DNA from: Otis tarda
Taxonomy: Eukaryota > Chordata > Aves > Otidiformes > Otididae
DNA: 64,000 nt
Direction: 5' to 3'
NCBI GenBank assembly: GCA_026413225.1
Contig: CM048557.1
Span: 24,158,871 to 24,222,870 of the forward strand
The notes beneath the pieces were generated by a model that saw only the letters and a program-made list of their open reading frames with translations, did no database searches and was not told the origin of the DNA. The position numbers were made by a program, and so were the translations under genes. This document shows positions 38,823 to 49,825 of this stretch, one piece after another. How positions within the stretch are numbered: the first letter of the stretch is position 1; the number at the start of each line of letters is the position of its first letter.

Positions 38823-39020
38823 CAGCTAGTGTTAGAACATTTATGAAATTATGTCCTTATCAAGAGCTTAATCTTTAGGGTTGGTAATCACTTTTAAGTT
38901 TATTGTAGCATGACTTTAGAGTACCTCACATTTAATAAAGTGTTAAACCTTAAGAGTATACACATATTCACAAAAGTAGCTACATATTAAAAAAACCCAA
39001 AAGCTTCCTTTATACCCAGG

Positions 39021-39075
39021 AGAAGAATTTTGGTTCCACTGAGGTCAATGACAAAACTTCTATAGACTTAAAGAT
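39021..39075. repeat. Probable ancient amniote repeat relic
   Basis: GAATTTTGGTTCCACTGAGG followed by TCAATGACAAAACTTC resembles the 'gaatttggccc...cactgaagtcaatggcaaaactcc' phrase of old amniote dispersed repeats. This rests on memory of such repeats; the family is not named. Confidence 0.35.
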
Positions 39076-39548
39076 GACCACAATTTTACAGATTATCTTT
39101 TTTTCATGTGATTTGAAATTTTAACTTCCATTCCAAACTCTGCCTGTGAGCTCAGCATCTTAAAGATCAACATTAATCTTCACTCTTTTTTTTTTTTTTC
39201 TTGCTGCAGTTGGACAAGCTTTTTCTGTTTCTGAGTCACAAATAGCTCCTCACAACATGCACACAGACAAACGCATTTTTTCAAAACCACTGTTAACCCA
39301 CCTTTATTTGGTTAGAAACAGACTGTAGGTATGTTCCCTGCAATACAGGGCACATTTAATCTCTACTGTAGCAGTAGCCATGTAGCCCTTCAGTACTATT
39401 TTTTGCATATTATATTCCAATTTTTATTTCAACTAATTAGGACAGATTAGAAATAAGACCATATCAAAACCCTTATCCTATTACAGAATCAAATGGTAAA
39501 GTGTGATTTTCATGGATAGTAACCCTAGCAAAGAACAAAAGCTGTGTA

Positions 39549-39573
39549 ACAATAACAATAATAATAATAATAT
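39549..39573. repeat. AAT/AAC microsatellite
   Basis: Short run of AAC changing into AAT units. Confidence 0.85.
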
Positions 39574-39837
39574 TTTGTATTTTTCTGCTCCAATTTCCAG
39601 TTCTTGGCAATGGTCATGTTTTTCAACTTCCTGTAAAATGTGAACATTTTAGACTGAAATTAACTACTGCATTCGACATTTTAAAATCTGTCTCACAAAA
39701 TGGTTTAGAACAAAATTTCAAGTATTTTCACTCTAAAAGAGTCCTGAGAAAAATGGCTCAAAACCTGCCATTTTTCTGTGGCACTAATTTCAGGCTTAGA
39801 ATTCAAATCTAGACAAATTCTCTCCTTTCTAGTACTG

Positions 39838-39955
39838 AGTGCCACGGACATTAAACTGTTGTAAATTCATTCCACAGGGAGGTATAACTCCTTTGATTTC
39901 AATTGAGTGTTTCCAGATTAGTGCAGGTCTAGATAAGAATGGAGCATGGTCCTTC
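39838..39955. repeat. Probable ancient amniote repeat relic
   Basis: AACTCCTTTGATTTCAATTG, then GAGTGTTTCCAGATTAGTGC parallels the tail of old dispersed repeats shared by birds, turtles and crocodilians. Strongly diverged, and possibly a conserved or exapted copy. Confidence 0.35.
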
Positions 39956-39976
39956 ATTTTATATTCTTGCCCCATC

Positions 39977-40010
39977 TCATAGAATCATGGAATCATTTAA
40001 GGTGGAAAAT
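39977..40010 (-). mobile_element. CR1 3' terminus relic
   Basis: TCATAGAATCATGGAATCAT followed by TTAAGGTGGAAAA is the complement of a CR1 octamer tail and start of the 3' UTR. Only about 34 bp are left. Confidence 0.65.
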
Positions 40011-40782
40011 GTCAGTAGAGTGAAAAATAAAGACTACTTCTTTTAAACTGAATTTTTAAGAAAGTAAAATTCAAGAATATAGACAAGCAGACTTGGATAG
40101 GAATGATGCATCATTTTGGAAATAATAACTGTTTACAGTGTGACAGCATTTTTTTTTCTTCAGTGAATTTTAAATAGCAAGAGTATGATACTCTGACATA
40201 GAGATGAATGTATCAGACATCTTAATTTCTTCTCCTGTGGAATTATTTTGAGTGGAAAATACAATTTGCATTTATTGATAATAAAATCTTAACTACATAT
40301 ACCTAAAAACATTACTGAGAAACAACTTAGCAGGGATATTGTTCTACCTTGTCCTCATCTTTAGCATATATTCAAGGTGAAATTCTGCTGTGGGGAAAAG
40401 AGCTTCAGTTTAACCTCTGAGCCAAGGAAAAACTAAGATAGCAGATTTCTCAATTTTAATCACAAAATGCATAATGGCTTGCTTTAATCATGCAAGATCC
40501 CAAAGCAAGTTACACCGTTCAATAAATTGAGGAGGAAAGAAAAAGAAGTGTTTTATGCAAAGAGATCACTGACAACGGCAATTGTCAAAATGGAAGAAAC
40601 AAAAAGGTTCATGGCACAAATAACATTAGTCAAGGAGATAAATTTCATTTTCAAGATCTATTTTCAGGTATTTATAACTTCCTAAATAAATTAATTTCAT
40701 TAAATGTCTTCAGCATCCTCTATACCCAAATGCTGGACATCATTCTTATATATCAGACAATTTTCCACTTAGACTTTATTGG

Positions 40783-40816
40783 GAAAACAAACAAACAAAC
40801 AAAACAAAACAAAACC
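40783..40816. repeat. AAAC microsatellite
   Basis: AAAC units passing into AAAAC units. Confidence 0.9.
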
Positions 40817-42625
40817 CATGTACTTTTTATACTGAATTTTTTCAATTCTTTTTTTTTTTCCTTTCTTCTAAAATCACTTATGGCTTATCCTTTGCCATTG
40901 GAAAATGATAGAAACTTTTTTTTTTTTAGATTTATCCAAATTAAAATGGATTGAAATACTATAATGCATGCAATATACCTAAGAAACTTTTTTCTTACCG
41001 TTAGTGCTTGCAGGATTGCGGCCAGCGACAAGCACATCAAAAGCATTATAGCCAGCACTCACTGTGATTGTATTTCCAGAGTCTTTGCATGATCTCAAGA
41101 TAGACTATTTGATTTCTCCATGCGCCTGTCACCCTGCCTGTAAAATGGAAACAATGCTTACTGAAGATATTAAACAGGGTGGACTCACCATTAGTTGGAT
41201 TAGGGAGAATAAAGTTTCACAGTTGTTTCTGTGCATGATGTGACACCATAAGCAACATATGATGTGCACTACAGAAGGCAAGGTAAATAGGAAAAATACA
41301 AGGTAGCAGAGAAAGAGGTAAAAACTCATCCCTCTAAATAATTAGCATTCTTTTCTGTACCCTAGTAGTCAATACCTGATATTAAATAATTTAAGATCTC
41401 TGAATGAGTTATGATAGACATGTACTCTGACAAAAGTTGACTCAAACTAGATGGCTTAAAAAGTCAGGGAACAATTTAGGACCTAACAATGAATGAAGGC
41501 AGGAGGCACTGTATTTATACTCACAAGTGTTCTGAAATACGCTATAAGTGAGTTAAAAGACCAATCTCCACCTTGAGTTCTCCGGATTTTCTCACCCAGT
41601 GTTCAGCTCTCCCTTCTAGCTCCACATTCCCACTAAAATTGTTTACAGAGCATATGAAATGTGAAATATCTAATAATCTTTCAGTATCTTAAAAAGGTGG
41701 ATTAAAAACATTAAGAGAATAACGAGCCTCTTGAAATTCTTTTGGACTTTGGCTACTGCCACTCCAAACAAACCAATAGTCTGTATAGTCCATTATGGTG
41801 TGACTTCTAAAGAGAATACAGGATTACTCCATAATAGGTAAGTCCACAACTTTCATTTCATAAAGCAATGTAAGTGAAAGAATAGCCGAAATCCACTTGT
41901 TTTGGATTTGCACTTAAGCCCTGGAAAGGTTACAAGGGGAAAATGAAACTCTATATTTTGGAGACAATAACAGGAAACAGATTTAATGGAAATAAACTTC
42001 GGTTTTTTTTTTTTTTGTCATTAGGATAGGATCCTTTGAGAAGTTCTAAAAGGAACTTGTAGTTGAGAACATTTCTCATTCTTTATTGACTGTATGTTAG
42101 AAATTCTGATAAGCAGTTAAGAAATCCTGCCAGCCACAACTGGTGAAAATGATGGCAAGAATAAGGATTAAAGTGGTTTTGTTTGTTTTCTTGTTTTAAA
42201 TTAATTATACTTTAGACTCAGTTTTCCTATTATCTCTCCAAATTTCATTCCTAGTGGGTATGGTACAGTTCTAAATAGAAACGCACCTTACTGAATCAGA
42301 TCTGGTCGTCAAGATCTTGGGACGAGTTTCTTGTTAAGGGGACTATTTCTGATGATGAACAGGATAAAAAAACCTGCAAGGAATGAAATATTGTTTTTAA
42401 GAAGCTGTACATCAGGATTATAGGATTGTTTGGGAGTAGGAAAAAAAAAAGAGGTGATACACAGGAGTCTGGATTTGGTCAACACTTGTATGAGATGCTT
42501 TTTTTTTGGTGTTTTCAGACCTTCTATTTCTCTCTCCTTGCACTTTTGCACTAGCTTAGATTGAAACTGCATTTCCTTACAGTTGTATTTATTTTACACT
42601 CCTTTGTTCATGTAGCTGGAAATTA

Positions 42626-43185
42626 TCATAGAATCATAAAATCTTGAAGGTTGGAAAAGACCTCTAAGATCAAGTTCAACCATCAACCTAACACCACCAT
42701 GCCTACTAAACCATGTCCTGAGTGCCATGTCCACGCATTCTTTGAACATCTCCAGGGATGGTGACTCCACCACTTCCTTGGGCAGCCTATTCCACTGCCT
42801 GACCACTCTTTCTGTAAAGAAGTGTTTCCCAATATCCAACCTAAACATCCTCTGCCACAACTTGAGGCCATTTCGTCTCATCCTATCATTCGTTAGTTGG
42901 GAGAAGAGACTAACACCTGCCTCCCCACAACCTCCTTCCAGGTAGTCGTAGTCATGGAGAGCAATGAGGTCTCCCCTCAGCCTCCTCTTCTCCAGACTAA
43001 ACAACCCCAGTTCCCTCAGCCATTCCTCCTAAGACTTGTGCTCTAGACCCTTCACCAGCTTCGTTGCTCTTCTCTGGACATGCTCTAGCAACTAAACGTC
43101 CTTCTTGTACTGAGGGTGCAGCCTCACTAGTGCTGAGCATGGTCACTTTCCTACTCCTGCTGGCCACAGTGTTCCTGATGCTGTA
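42626..43185 (-). mobile_element. 5'-truncated CR1 LINE
   Basis: The + strand starts TCATAGAATCATAAAATC (complement of the CR1 tail) and continues through the complement of the 3' UTR, then the RT C-terminus ([50 protein letters not shown] on the minus strand). The open segment 42594-43004 runs past the natural end and includes a duplicated DYDY codon pair. It is of the same 3'-UTR type as 22298-22667. The 5' edge abuts a second CR1 end. Confidence 0.95.
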
Positions 43186-43242
43186 TCACAGAATCACAGA
43201 ATCTTTAAGGTTGGAAAAGACCTCCAAGATCATAAAGTCAAC
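43186..43242 (-). mobile_element. Second, very short CR1 3' end
   Basis: TCACAGAATCACAGAATC followed by TTTAAGGTTGGAAAAGACC is a fresh CR1 3' terminus directly joined to the 5' edge of the previous CR1. Only about 57 bp were copied. It represents a separate insertion, in the same orientation. Confidence 0.85.
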
Positions 43243-44136
43243 ATGCTAATAAAAATACCTATCATTTAAGAGATAAGAAGTAGTATTAGCATAAAAGTTT
43301 ACAGTACTGATAGTCTTTGGGTAATAATTAGGGGTAATATCAAGAAAACTAGAATACAAGGCTGAGGTTTTCAAATTTTCAAAAAATGGCTTACAAATAC
43401 CTTTGGTGAAAATGGTCAATGGATAAGGGTTTCAATTTAAAATGCTTCAAGTGGGCCCTATTTTCAAAAGTAGGCAAAGCAATGTTTATTAAATCCAGTC
43501 CCATTTAAAATGTGTTTTCCAAAGATGAGCCAACTAGAATGAATCATCACTTTTGGAAAACACATTTAATAACTCCATAGATGAAGGCATAGATCTGGAA
43601 GCAGGAATTAACCACCTGTGGTCCTAAAGTACATACAGTACATTTTACTATAATTCATTTTCTGGAAGAGAAAGTTAGAAGAGAAGAGATATTTAGGTTC
43701 AAAGTGCAAATTTAATGCAAGCTCTCCCAAAAGTAAGGTTATAAAGTTATTTCAAATTCATATTAAAAACTTCTCCCAGAAATATGATAATTAGAGACAA
43801 AATAGTTTTAAAACAAAAACACGGATAATTTCAAACTACTCCTATTTTTATAATTGGTGGTTGTTTGTTTTTTTTTTTTTAATTAGTGCTCCTCCCCCAG
43901 TTTTCTTAGGAAAATAAAAACAAAGAAAATATCAATATAAAACCAAGAAATAAATGGTTCCAAAGTGATTATTGCTTTACACAAGTATTTTCTTAAGAAT
44001 TCAAACAGTTATTAAAATCACAGAATGACATTGAAATAGTTATTTCATTTCCTGCATGATTGCCCCAGATATGGGAATTAAGGACTGGGTTGTTTCTGCC
44101 TTTTATACAGGTACATATATGTATGTGTGTACACAT
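43243..44136. other. AT-rich non-coding DNA
   Basis: Nothing recognised apart from A/T runs and a TATG/TGTA-rich patch (44108-44136) beside the CR1 tail. Confidence 0.7.
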
Positions 44137-45281
44137 ATAGAATCATAGAATCATAGATTCATAGAATCATAGAATGGTTAGGGTTGGAAGGGACATTCAA
44201 AGGTCATCTAGTCCAACCCACCTGCAAGGAGCAGGGACATCCCCAACTAGATCAGGTTGCTCAGAGCCCCATCCAGCCTGGCCTTGAACGTTTCCAGGGA
44301 TGGGGCATCCACCACCTTTCTGGGCAACCTGTTCCAGTGTTCTACAACTCGCATCGTAAAAAATTTTTTCCTAATTTCCAATCTAAATCTTCCCCCCTCT
44401 ATTTTAAAACCATTACCCCTCGTCCTATTGCAACAGGCCCTACTAAACAGCCTTTTCCCATCTTTCTTGTAGGCCCCCTTGAGGTACTGAAAGACCACTA
44501 TCAGGTCTCCCCGGAGCCTCCTCTTCTCCAGGCTGAACAGACCCAACTCTCTCAGCCTGTCCTCATAGGAGAGGTGCTCCAGCCCTTTTATCATCTTCGT
44601 GGCCCTCCTCTGGACCTTCTCCAACTGGTTCATGTCCTTCTTATGTTGGGGGCTCCAGAACTGGACACAGTACTCCAGGTGGGGTCTCACCAGGGCATAG
44701 AGGGGGAGAATCACCTCCCTCGACCTGCTGGCCACGCTCCTCTTGATGCAGCCCAGGATGCGGTTGGCCTTCTGGGCTGCAAGGGCACATTGCTGGCTCG
44801 TGTTAAGCTTCTCATCCACCAGCACTCCCAAGTCCTTCTCCTCAGGGCTGCTTTCAGCCCATTCCCCGCCCAGCCTGTATTTGTGTCTGGGATTGCCACG
44901 ACCCAGGTGCAGGACCTTGCACTTGGCCTGGTTGAACTTCATGAGGTTGGCACAGGCCCACCTCTCCAGCCTGTCAAGGTCCCTCTGGATGGCATCTCTC
45001 CCTTCCAGTGTGTCGACGGCATCACACAACTTGGTGTCATCGGTGAACTTGCTGAGGGTGCACTCTATCCCACTGTCCATGTCGCTGACAAAGATGTTGA
45101 ACAGGGCCGGGCCCAGCACGGACCCCTGAGAGACGCCACTCGTGACCGGTCTCCACATGGACATTGAGCCATTGACCACCACTCTCTGAGTGCGGCCATC
45201 CAGCCAACTCCTTATCCACTGAGTGGTCCGTCCATCAAACCCATGTCTCTCTAGTTTAGAGAGAAGGATATCGTGCGGGAC
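44137..45281 (-). mobile_element. Best-preserved CR1 LINE, 5'-truncated
   Basis: The tail has about four ATTCTATG-type units (44137-44176, complement), then a 3' UTR of about 70 bp and a long open ORF2 fragment. It is 5'-truncated within the RT domain at about 45281, the common fate of CR1. The low decay suggests one of the youngest insertions in the window. Confidence 0.97.
44247..45281 (-). pseudogene. CR1 ORF2 fragment: C-terminal half of reverse transcriptase
   Basis: About 345 codons are open without a break from the truncation point to the natural stop after DGALSNLI. Visible motifs in order: [50 protein letters not shown] (RT motif region 4), KFTDDTKL (catalytic DD, with T where A is usual), [53 protein letters not shown] and [14 protein letters not shown]. 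One codon seems lost in LPLYALVRP. The endonuclease and N-terminal RT are absent, so it cannot mobilise itself. The product would be an RT fragment only, and expression is not indicated. Confidence 0.93.
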
Positions 45282-47345
45282 ACATGTTTATCATGACATA
45301 CGGTAACACTTAAATGTTGTCATGGGCACTTTTTTTTATGGTCAAAACCACTGTAGGAACAATAGTTTCATAAAAGAATTTTTCAAACATCTGTGACTTA
45401 AAAGATAGAGAAAATTTCTCATATATTTATTCTAAAATAATGTAGCTTGTAGCTATTGCAAAGGATATGCTTGTCAAACCTACAAAAGAATACACTGGAA
45501 TTAGAGATAGATGCAGAATGGTCCTTGAACTTGACAGTGTAGGATTTTCTGCTTGTTTGTAGGCAGAGTAGAATTGGCATTGCTTCCATTAAATTAATGT
45601 GTTTAAGATAAGAATTTCTTATAGTTCACATAAGAATTTGAGCATGGTGAAATTCCTCAATATAAACTTTTCTGAACAACATCAAAAGATGTTCACCTGA
45701 CTTTATTCTACAAACAAACCCTCCAGGATATTTTTTGAAAGGTATTCAGGTGCTTAAACACGTGGATTGGAATATTCTGTGATTTATAGATTTTTTTTTT
45801 TTATAAGTGCATTAATCAACTCACATATGTCCCCACCTTTAAAAGCCTTTCAAACAAGAACACTGCTTGGTTGTTTGTTGTTTTTTCTTTTTCCTTAACA
45901 GACAATAACACAGGCTAAATGTTTAAGTTCCATGTGTAACTTTGCAGGGTAACAGTATTTCTTACAGGTAGTCAGCACCATTCATGTCAGCTTAATCGTA
46001 TCAAGATATCAGTGGCTATCCTATTTTTTGTAAGACTTAATTTCTAGTTCTTAGTTCCTTGGAACCGAAGAAAATCACCAGTTTGTCACTACAGTATTTG
46101 ATGGGAGTTAGTATATGGGAGGATTATGAGCCAGTCATTAAGTCTGCTGGTCAGTAAAAAAAAAAAACCAAAAAAAACCAGGCCCCAAAACAAACAAAAA
46201 CTTGTCATAATGACTGGGGCAATTCTATGCATACAGAAAATGCATTAGACAATATACTCACAGATTCAAATTTATTTCCAGAATATACTACTATTAAGAC
46301 AGAGAAAACATCCGAGATACAACTTCCCTATCTTGCTGCAGAAAACTTCAAAAACTTGCATCTTATACTTTCCTTCTTTAGCAAACTGATTGATGTTTAC
46401 TCTGGACTAGTTCTGTATCCATGCCCACCATCGGGATTTGATTCTGTAAGGTATTTAAGTGGGATATTTATAGGGCAACTATGCTGATGAAGACCTTATA
46501 TGCTAAGCTCTAGAATGGTAAGGATTTCTGCTTTGGTTAAATGAGAGCAAGTATATAAATATATCCCTTTGTCACAAACCTGTGTGGGAGTAGTTTGTTA
46601 GGCAAGGTGCTAGAAGTGAGAGGGAAGCTCTAACTACTTGCAGCTCTGACACATTATTATTCATTGCACGGTGTGTCACTCAGACTGCCATAATGCACAG
46701 CAGAGAGCATGCATACTATCAGCGTTGAACAGCACTGAGAGGGATTGCAGAGGCACAGGTCATTTTGAGGAAATACCTCTGCCACAATCCAGGCACAGGT
46801 TTGCTGCTTTTTGAGGAATGGATCTGGTAGCATCAGCTAGGGGATCATCCTCTAGGTTACCAACAACCAACCAAATTCATTCATTACAAATGTAGACGTA
46901 TTTATACAGGCTTCCTGAGAAGGAGTCAGAATTCTGTATGTAAAGTACTAACTAAATATTATACAAGTGCATTTATCAGTCTTGGAGAGAGTGATCTGAA
47001 CAAAGAACAGGTCAAATGTGCAAACAGTTGTATGGGTATGGGCGTCAGCATAACACTTAGCACTGAGAAAGAAGGTTAATAAGAGAAGGTATAATCTGCA
47101 GGGTCAGAGAAGGCATAAATATAGAAATTTAAAATCACCCAGGAAGAGCATAAAGAAATAAGGCAGCAAAGTAAGGAAATCAGATAGAGGCATCAAGTTT
47201 AAACACACATAAAACAGAAGAGCAGTCAATTAGACAAAGAAGAAAGTCTGAATTTTCTGAGTAAGAAAATATCAAGTTATAGCTATAAATAATTAAAAAC
47301 AGTCTTTATATCTTTGAAAATCAGCTTATACGAACAAAACTTTAT
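45282..47345. other. AT-rich non-coding DNA
   Basis: No gene or recognisable mobile element. A somewhat less AT-rich patch (46570-46870) has no recognisable content. Confidence 0.65.
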
Positions 47346-47350
47346 ATGTG

Positions 47351-48263
47351 TGTCGTGGTTTTGTTAGTGAGGGGGGGCCTAAGGTGGTAGCTTCTGTAGG
47401 AAACTGCTAGAAGTTGCTCCCCTTTGTTCAGTGGACTCGGCCGGGCCTAGGGCGGACCTGCTGCTGGCCAAGGTCGAGCCGATTGGTAGCAGAATGTCCC
47501 GTGATAACGCCTCTGCGATAACGTATTTAAGAAGGGGAAAAAAAAAAAAAAAAAAAAGAGAGAGAGAAGAGAAGATGTGAAGAAGCTGAGCGGGGGCAGA
47601 GGCGCAGAGGGGGAGGCGCAGGCCTCCTGGGCCTTGCAGGCCTCACCCTCTGGCCTCTTGCCAGGCGGCCGACTGGGCCCGACTCGGCCCAGCCTGGCTG
47701 CAAGAAGTGGAGAGGAGATGAGAAGTGAATAAGATGTAAAAAGATCCTGAGAGACATCTACCACCCTGTTGTGAGGAACGGCTGCAGACGCCAAGGTCAG
47801 TTCAGAAAGGAGGGGGAGGAGTAATGCGGCTCCTGGCCAAGATTCCCCTGCAGCCTGTGGTGATGACCATGGTGGAGCAGGTTGTCCCCCTGCAGTCCAT
47901 GGAGGTCCACGGAGGAGCAGAGATCCACTTGGAGCCCGTGAAGGACCCCGTACCAGGGGAGGTGGATGCCTGAAGAAGGCTGTGGCCCGTGGAGGGCCCG
48001 CTGGGACAGCCGTTCTGGAGAGACTGTACTCCGTGGAAGAGATGACCCATGCCGGAGCAGTTTCACGAAGGACTGTGGCCCGTGGGAGGGACCCCACGAT
48101 GGAGCAGGGGAGGAATGTGAGGAGTTCTTCCCCCGACCATGAAGCAGCGGCATGAAACCTCGAGCCGTTTTTCCTTATATTTTCTCTCCCTGTTCTCTCG
48201 GAAGGTGGGGGGAGTGAGAGAGAGACTGCGTAGTCTGGTCCTGATCAGGGCTGAACTACGACA
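47351..48263 (+). mobile_element. Solo LTR, ERVL-type, with internal deletion
   Basis: A 913-bp element with perfect 6-bp terminal inverted ends TGTCGT/ACGACA. It aligns with 9427-10582 through the promoter region, A-rich tract (about 47538-47557), leader and GTGGAGGGACC-type repeats. It lacks about 243 bp that in the other copy run from roughly 10232 to 10473. The ATGTG duplication shows insertion as a unit, and the missing internal genes show LTR-LTR recombination to a solo form. CpGs are much better kept than in the 9-kb copy. Long minus-strand open frames (47447-48097) are antisense to the LTR and not genes. Confidence 0.93.
47482..47531 (+). promoter_or_regulatory. LTR core promoter: ATTGG plus TATTTAAG
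   Basis: ATTGG (CCAAT on the other strand) at 47482-47486 and TATTTAAG at 47524-47531 keep the same spacing as in the 9-kb copy. The block is intact, so residual promoter activity is possible. Inference only. Confidence 0.45.
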
Positions 48264-48268
48264 ATGTG

Positions 48269-49616
48269 TTATTTCCACTAAAATTTGCTTCCTCAACTGT
48301 TTACAAAAAAAAAACCAAAATCACAATGAGCATATTCATTTTCTACCTGCCCCTCCATCTTTAAAATGATTGCAATGTTAAGATAACTTATTTGTTTTTT
48401 CTGCTTCTCTCTGTCTTCTTTCATTTTTTATTTAAAAAAAAAAACTTCAACTAGGAGTCAAGAATAAAAACAAACCTCAAAGTCAGACTTTTGCAGCAAT
48501 TCAGAGAAATAATTCTCAAACATAATTATCAGGTCAGGAAGGATTATTGTAGCACCATTGCAACCAACCCTGCATGAGACCTTCTAGACCTCCTGGTATC
48601 AGCACTTCCAAACCTTATCTAGACTTCACTCATGCTAATATTCTTCTTTTAGAATACAGAGGATAAAAGGATATAGTTCACACTCTAATCTTTTTTTGTT
48701 AGAGCAACAGTTTGAGCAATAAGGATCGAGGTGCAGAGCATTTCCTGGGAAACTACTAACAGAGGAGCTAATGATCATGCCTCCCTATCAATAACATAAA
48801 TTTGTTAGTAATATTACAATAGGAAAAAAAACCAAACCTGTAAACTATTACCTTTAAATTAACAGAAAAATCCATTAAGTTGTATTCATGCAAGTCTTTT
48901 CTTCACAATGTGTCTAAAATCATAACTTAGGAACCATTCTATAGACCACCTAAAAATGTACCTGCCTCATAACTTCTGGTAAATGATTCATAGTAGTACC
49001 ACGAAGAACTGTCACACCAAGAACAAGAATTGGCATTCCTGTTCAATTTCTTTTAAAATTTGAGTAGGTGAAATACAATCATGTAAGTAGAATTGAACCA
49101 CTCCACTATAATTTTTTTTATCATTATACAAAAGGCAGTGATATCAAAGGACTTGAACTAAAATTCCTAATTTGATCAGGAATTTAATGGTCTAAGCAGC
49201 ACAAGGCATGTTCCTTGTAGTGTGACCATTTCTTACCTTACTGAATACTTTGAGAACAACAGTAAGCTAGTAATTTATGACAATGTGGCTGCATGCAAAG
49301 GTGGTATGAGATGGTTAGGATGAATATCAAACTGAAAACTAGAAAGCATTTATATATTCATATCTTCATTAACAAATCCATTTCTTTCAATAAGTCCTGT
49401 GCCATCTATGATTAAATTTTCATAACATTCAGAACTGTTATCCAATGACTTATAGAAAAACTTGGTATTAACCTCCCCCATCTTTACACTTTTTACAGAA
49501 CAAGCAACTTAAAGAGAAATAAAGGAGAGAAAAAAATATACTTTTTCGATACATGATTCTCTGTCTACAGTATTCTGTTTTTTTATTTTTTTTTCCATTA
49601 ATCTTTACAAAAGACA
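48269..49616. other. AT-rich non-coding DNA
   Basis: No gene or recognisable mobile element. Confidence 0.7.
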
Positions 49617-49825
49617 AATCGTAGAGTCATAACTTTGGTTGGAACAGAACTCTAGGGGTCATTCAGTCCAGTCTCCTGCTCAAAACAGGTCTAATCAGAG
49701 CATGTAGCTCAGAGTATGTCCAGTGGAGACTTGAACACCTACAAGAGCCCACATTCTCTCTGGCCAATCTATTCTGGTATTTAACCACTCCCAAAGTATT
49801 TTGTATTTTTTTTTTCCCTATTACT
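49617..49825 (-). mobile_element. Old CR1 LINE 3' fragment
   Basis: TCGTAGAGTCATAACTTTGG, then CATTCAGTCCAGTCTCCTGC, then TCCAGTGGAGACTTGAACAC follows the complement of an old CR1 3' end with its ORF2 C-terminal part (ending around AACCACTC and AAAGTATTTTGT). It is heavily diverged and its frames are lost. Confidence 0.8.

Larger units (their letters stand above)
36303..42625. other. AT-rich non-coding DNA with scattered repeat relics
   Basis: No gene is recognised. Small CR1 ends, probable ancient repeats and microsatellites are listed separately. 41115-41165 (CCTGCCTGTAAAATGGAAAC) resembles the conserved part of a MIR-type SINE. Confidence 0.6.
47346..48268 (+). repeat. 5-bp target-site duplication around the solo LTR
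   Basis: ATGTG at 47346-47350 is repeated exactly at 48264-48268, directly outside the TGTCGT...ACGACA ends of the LTR. Five base pairs is the usual size for ERVL integrations. Confidence 0.9.

Noticed and set aside
40999-41137. Exon-like segment on the minus strand bounded by TTTTACAG and GTAAGA
   Set aside because: All three frames contain stops over the bounded segment, and the acceptor side overlaps a MIR-like phrase. One partial frame (GNTITVSAGYNAFDVLVAG) looked protein-like but needs a poor acceptor.
44184-45167. 327-codon + strand open frame
   Set aside because: It is the complement of the CR1 reverse-transcriptase frame; the minus strand carries all RT motifs.
9427-48263. A giant provirus bounded by two LTRs
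   Set aside because: The 47-kb LTR has its own 5-bp duplication on both sides, and the DNA between the two contains CR1s and unrelated sequence but no gag, pol or env. They are separate solo LTRs.
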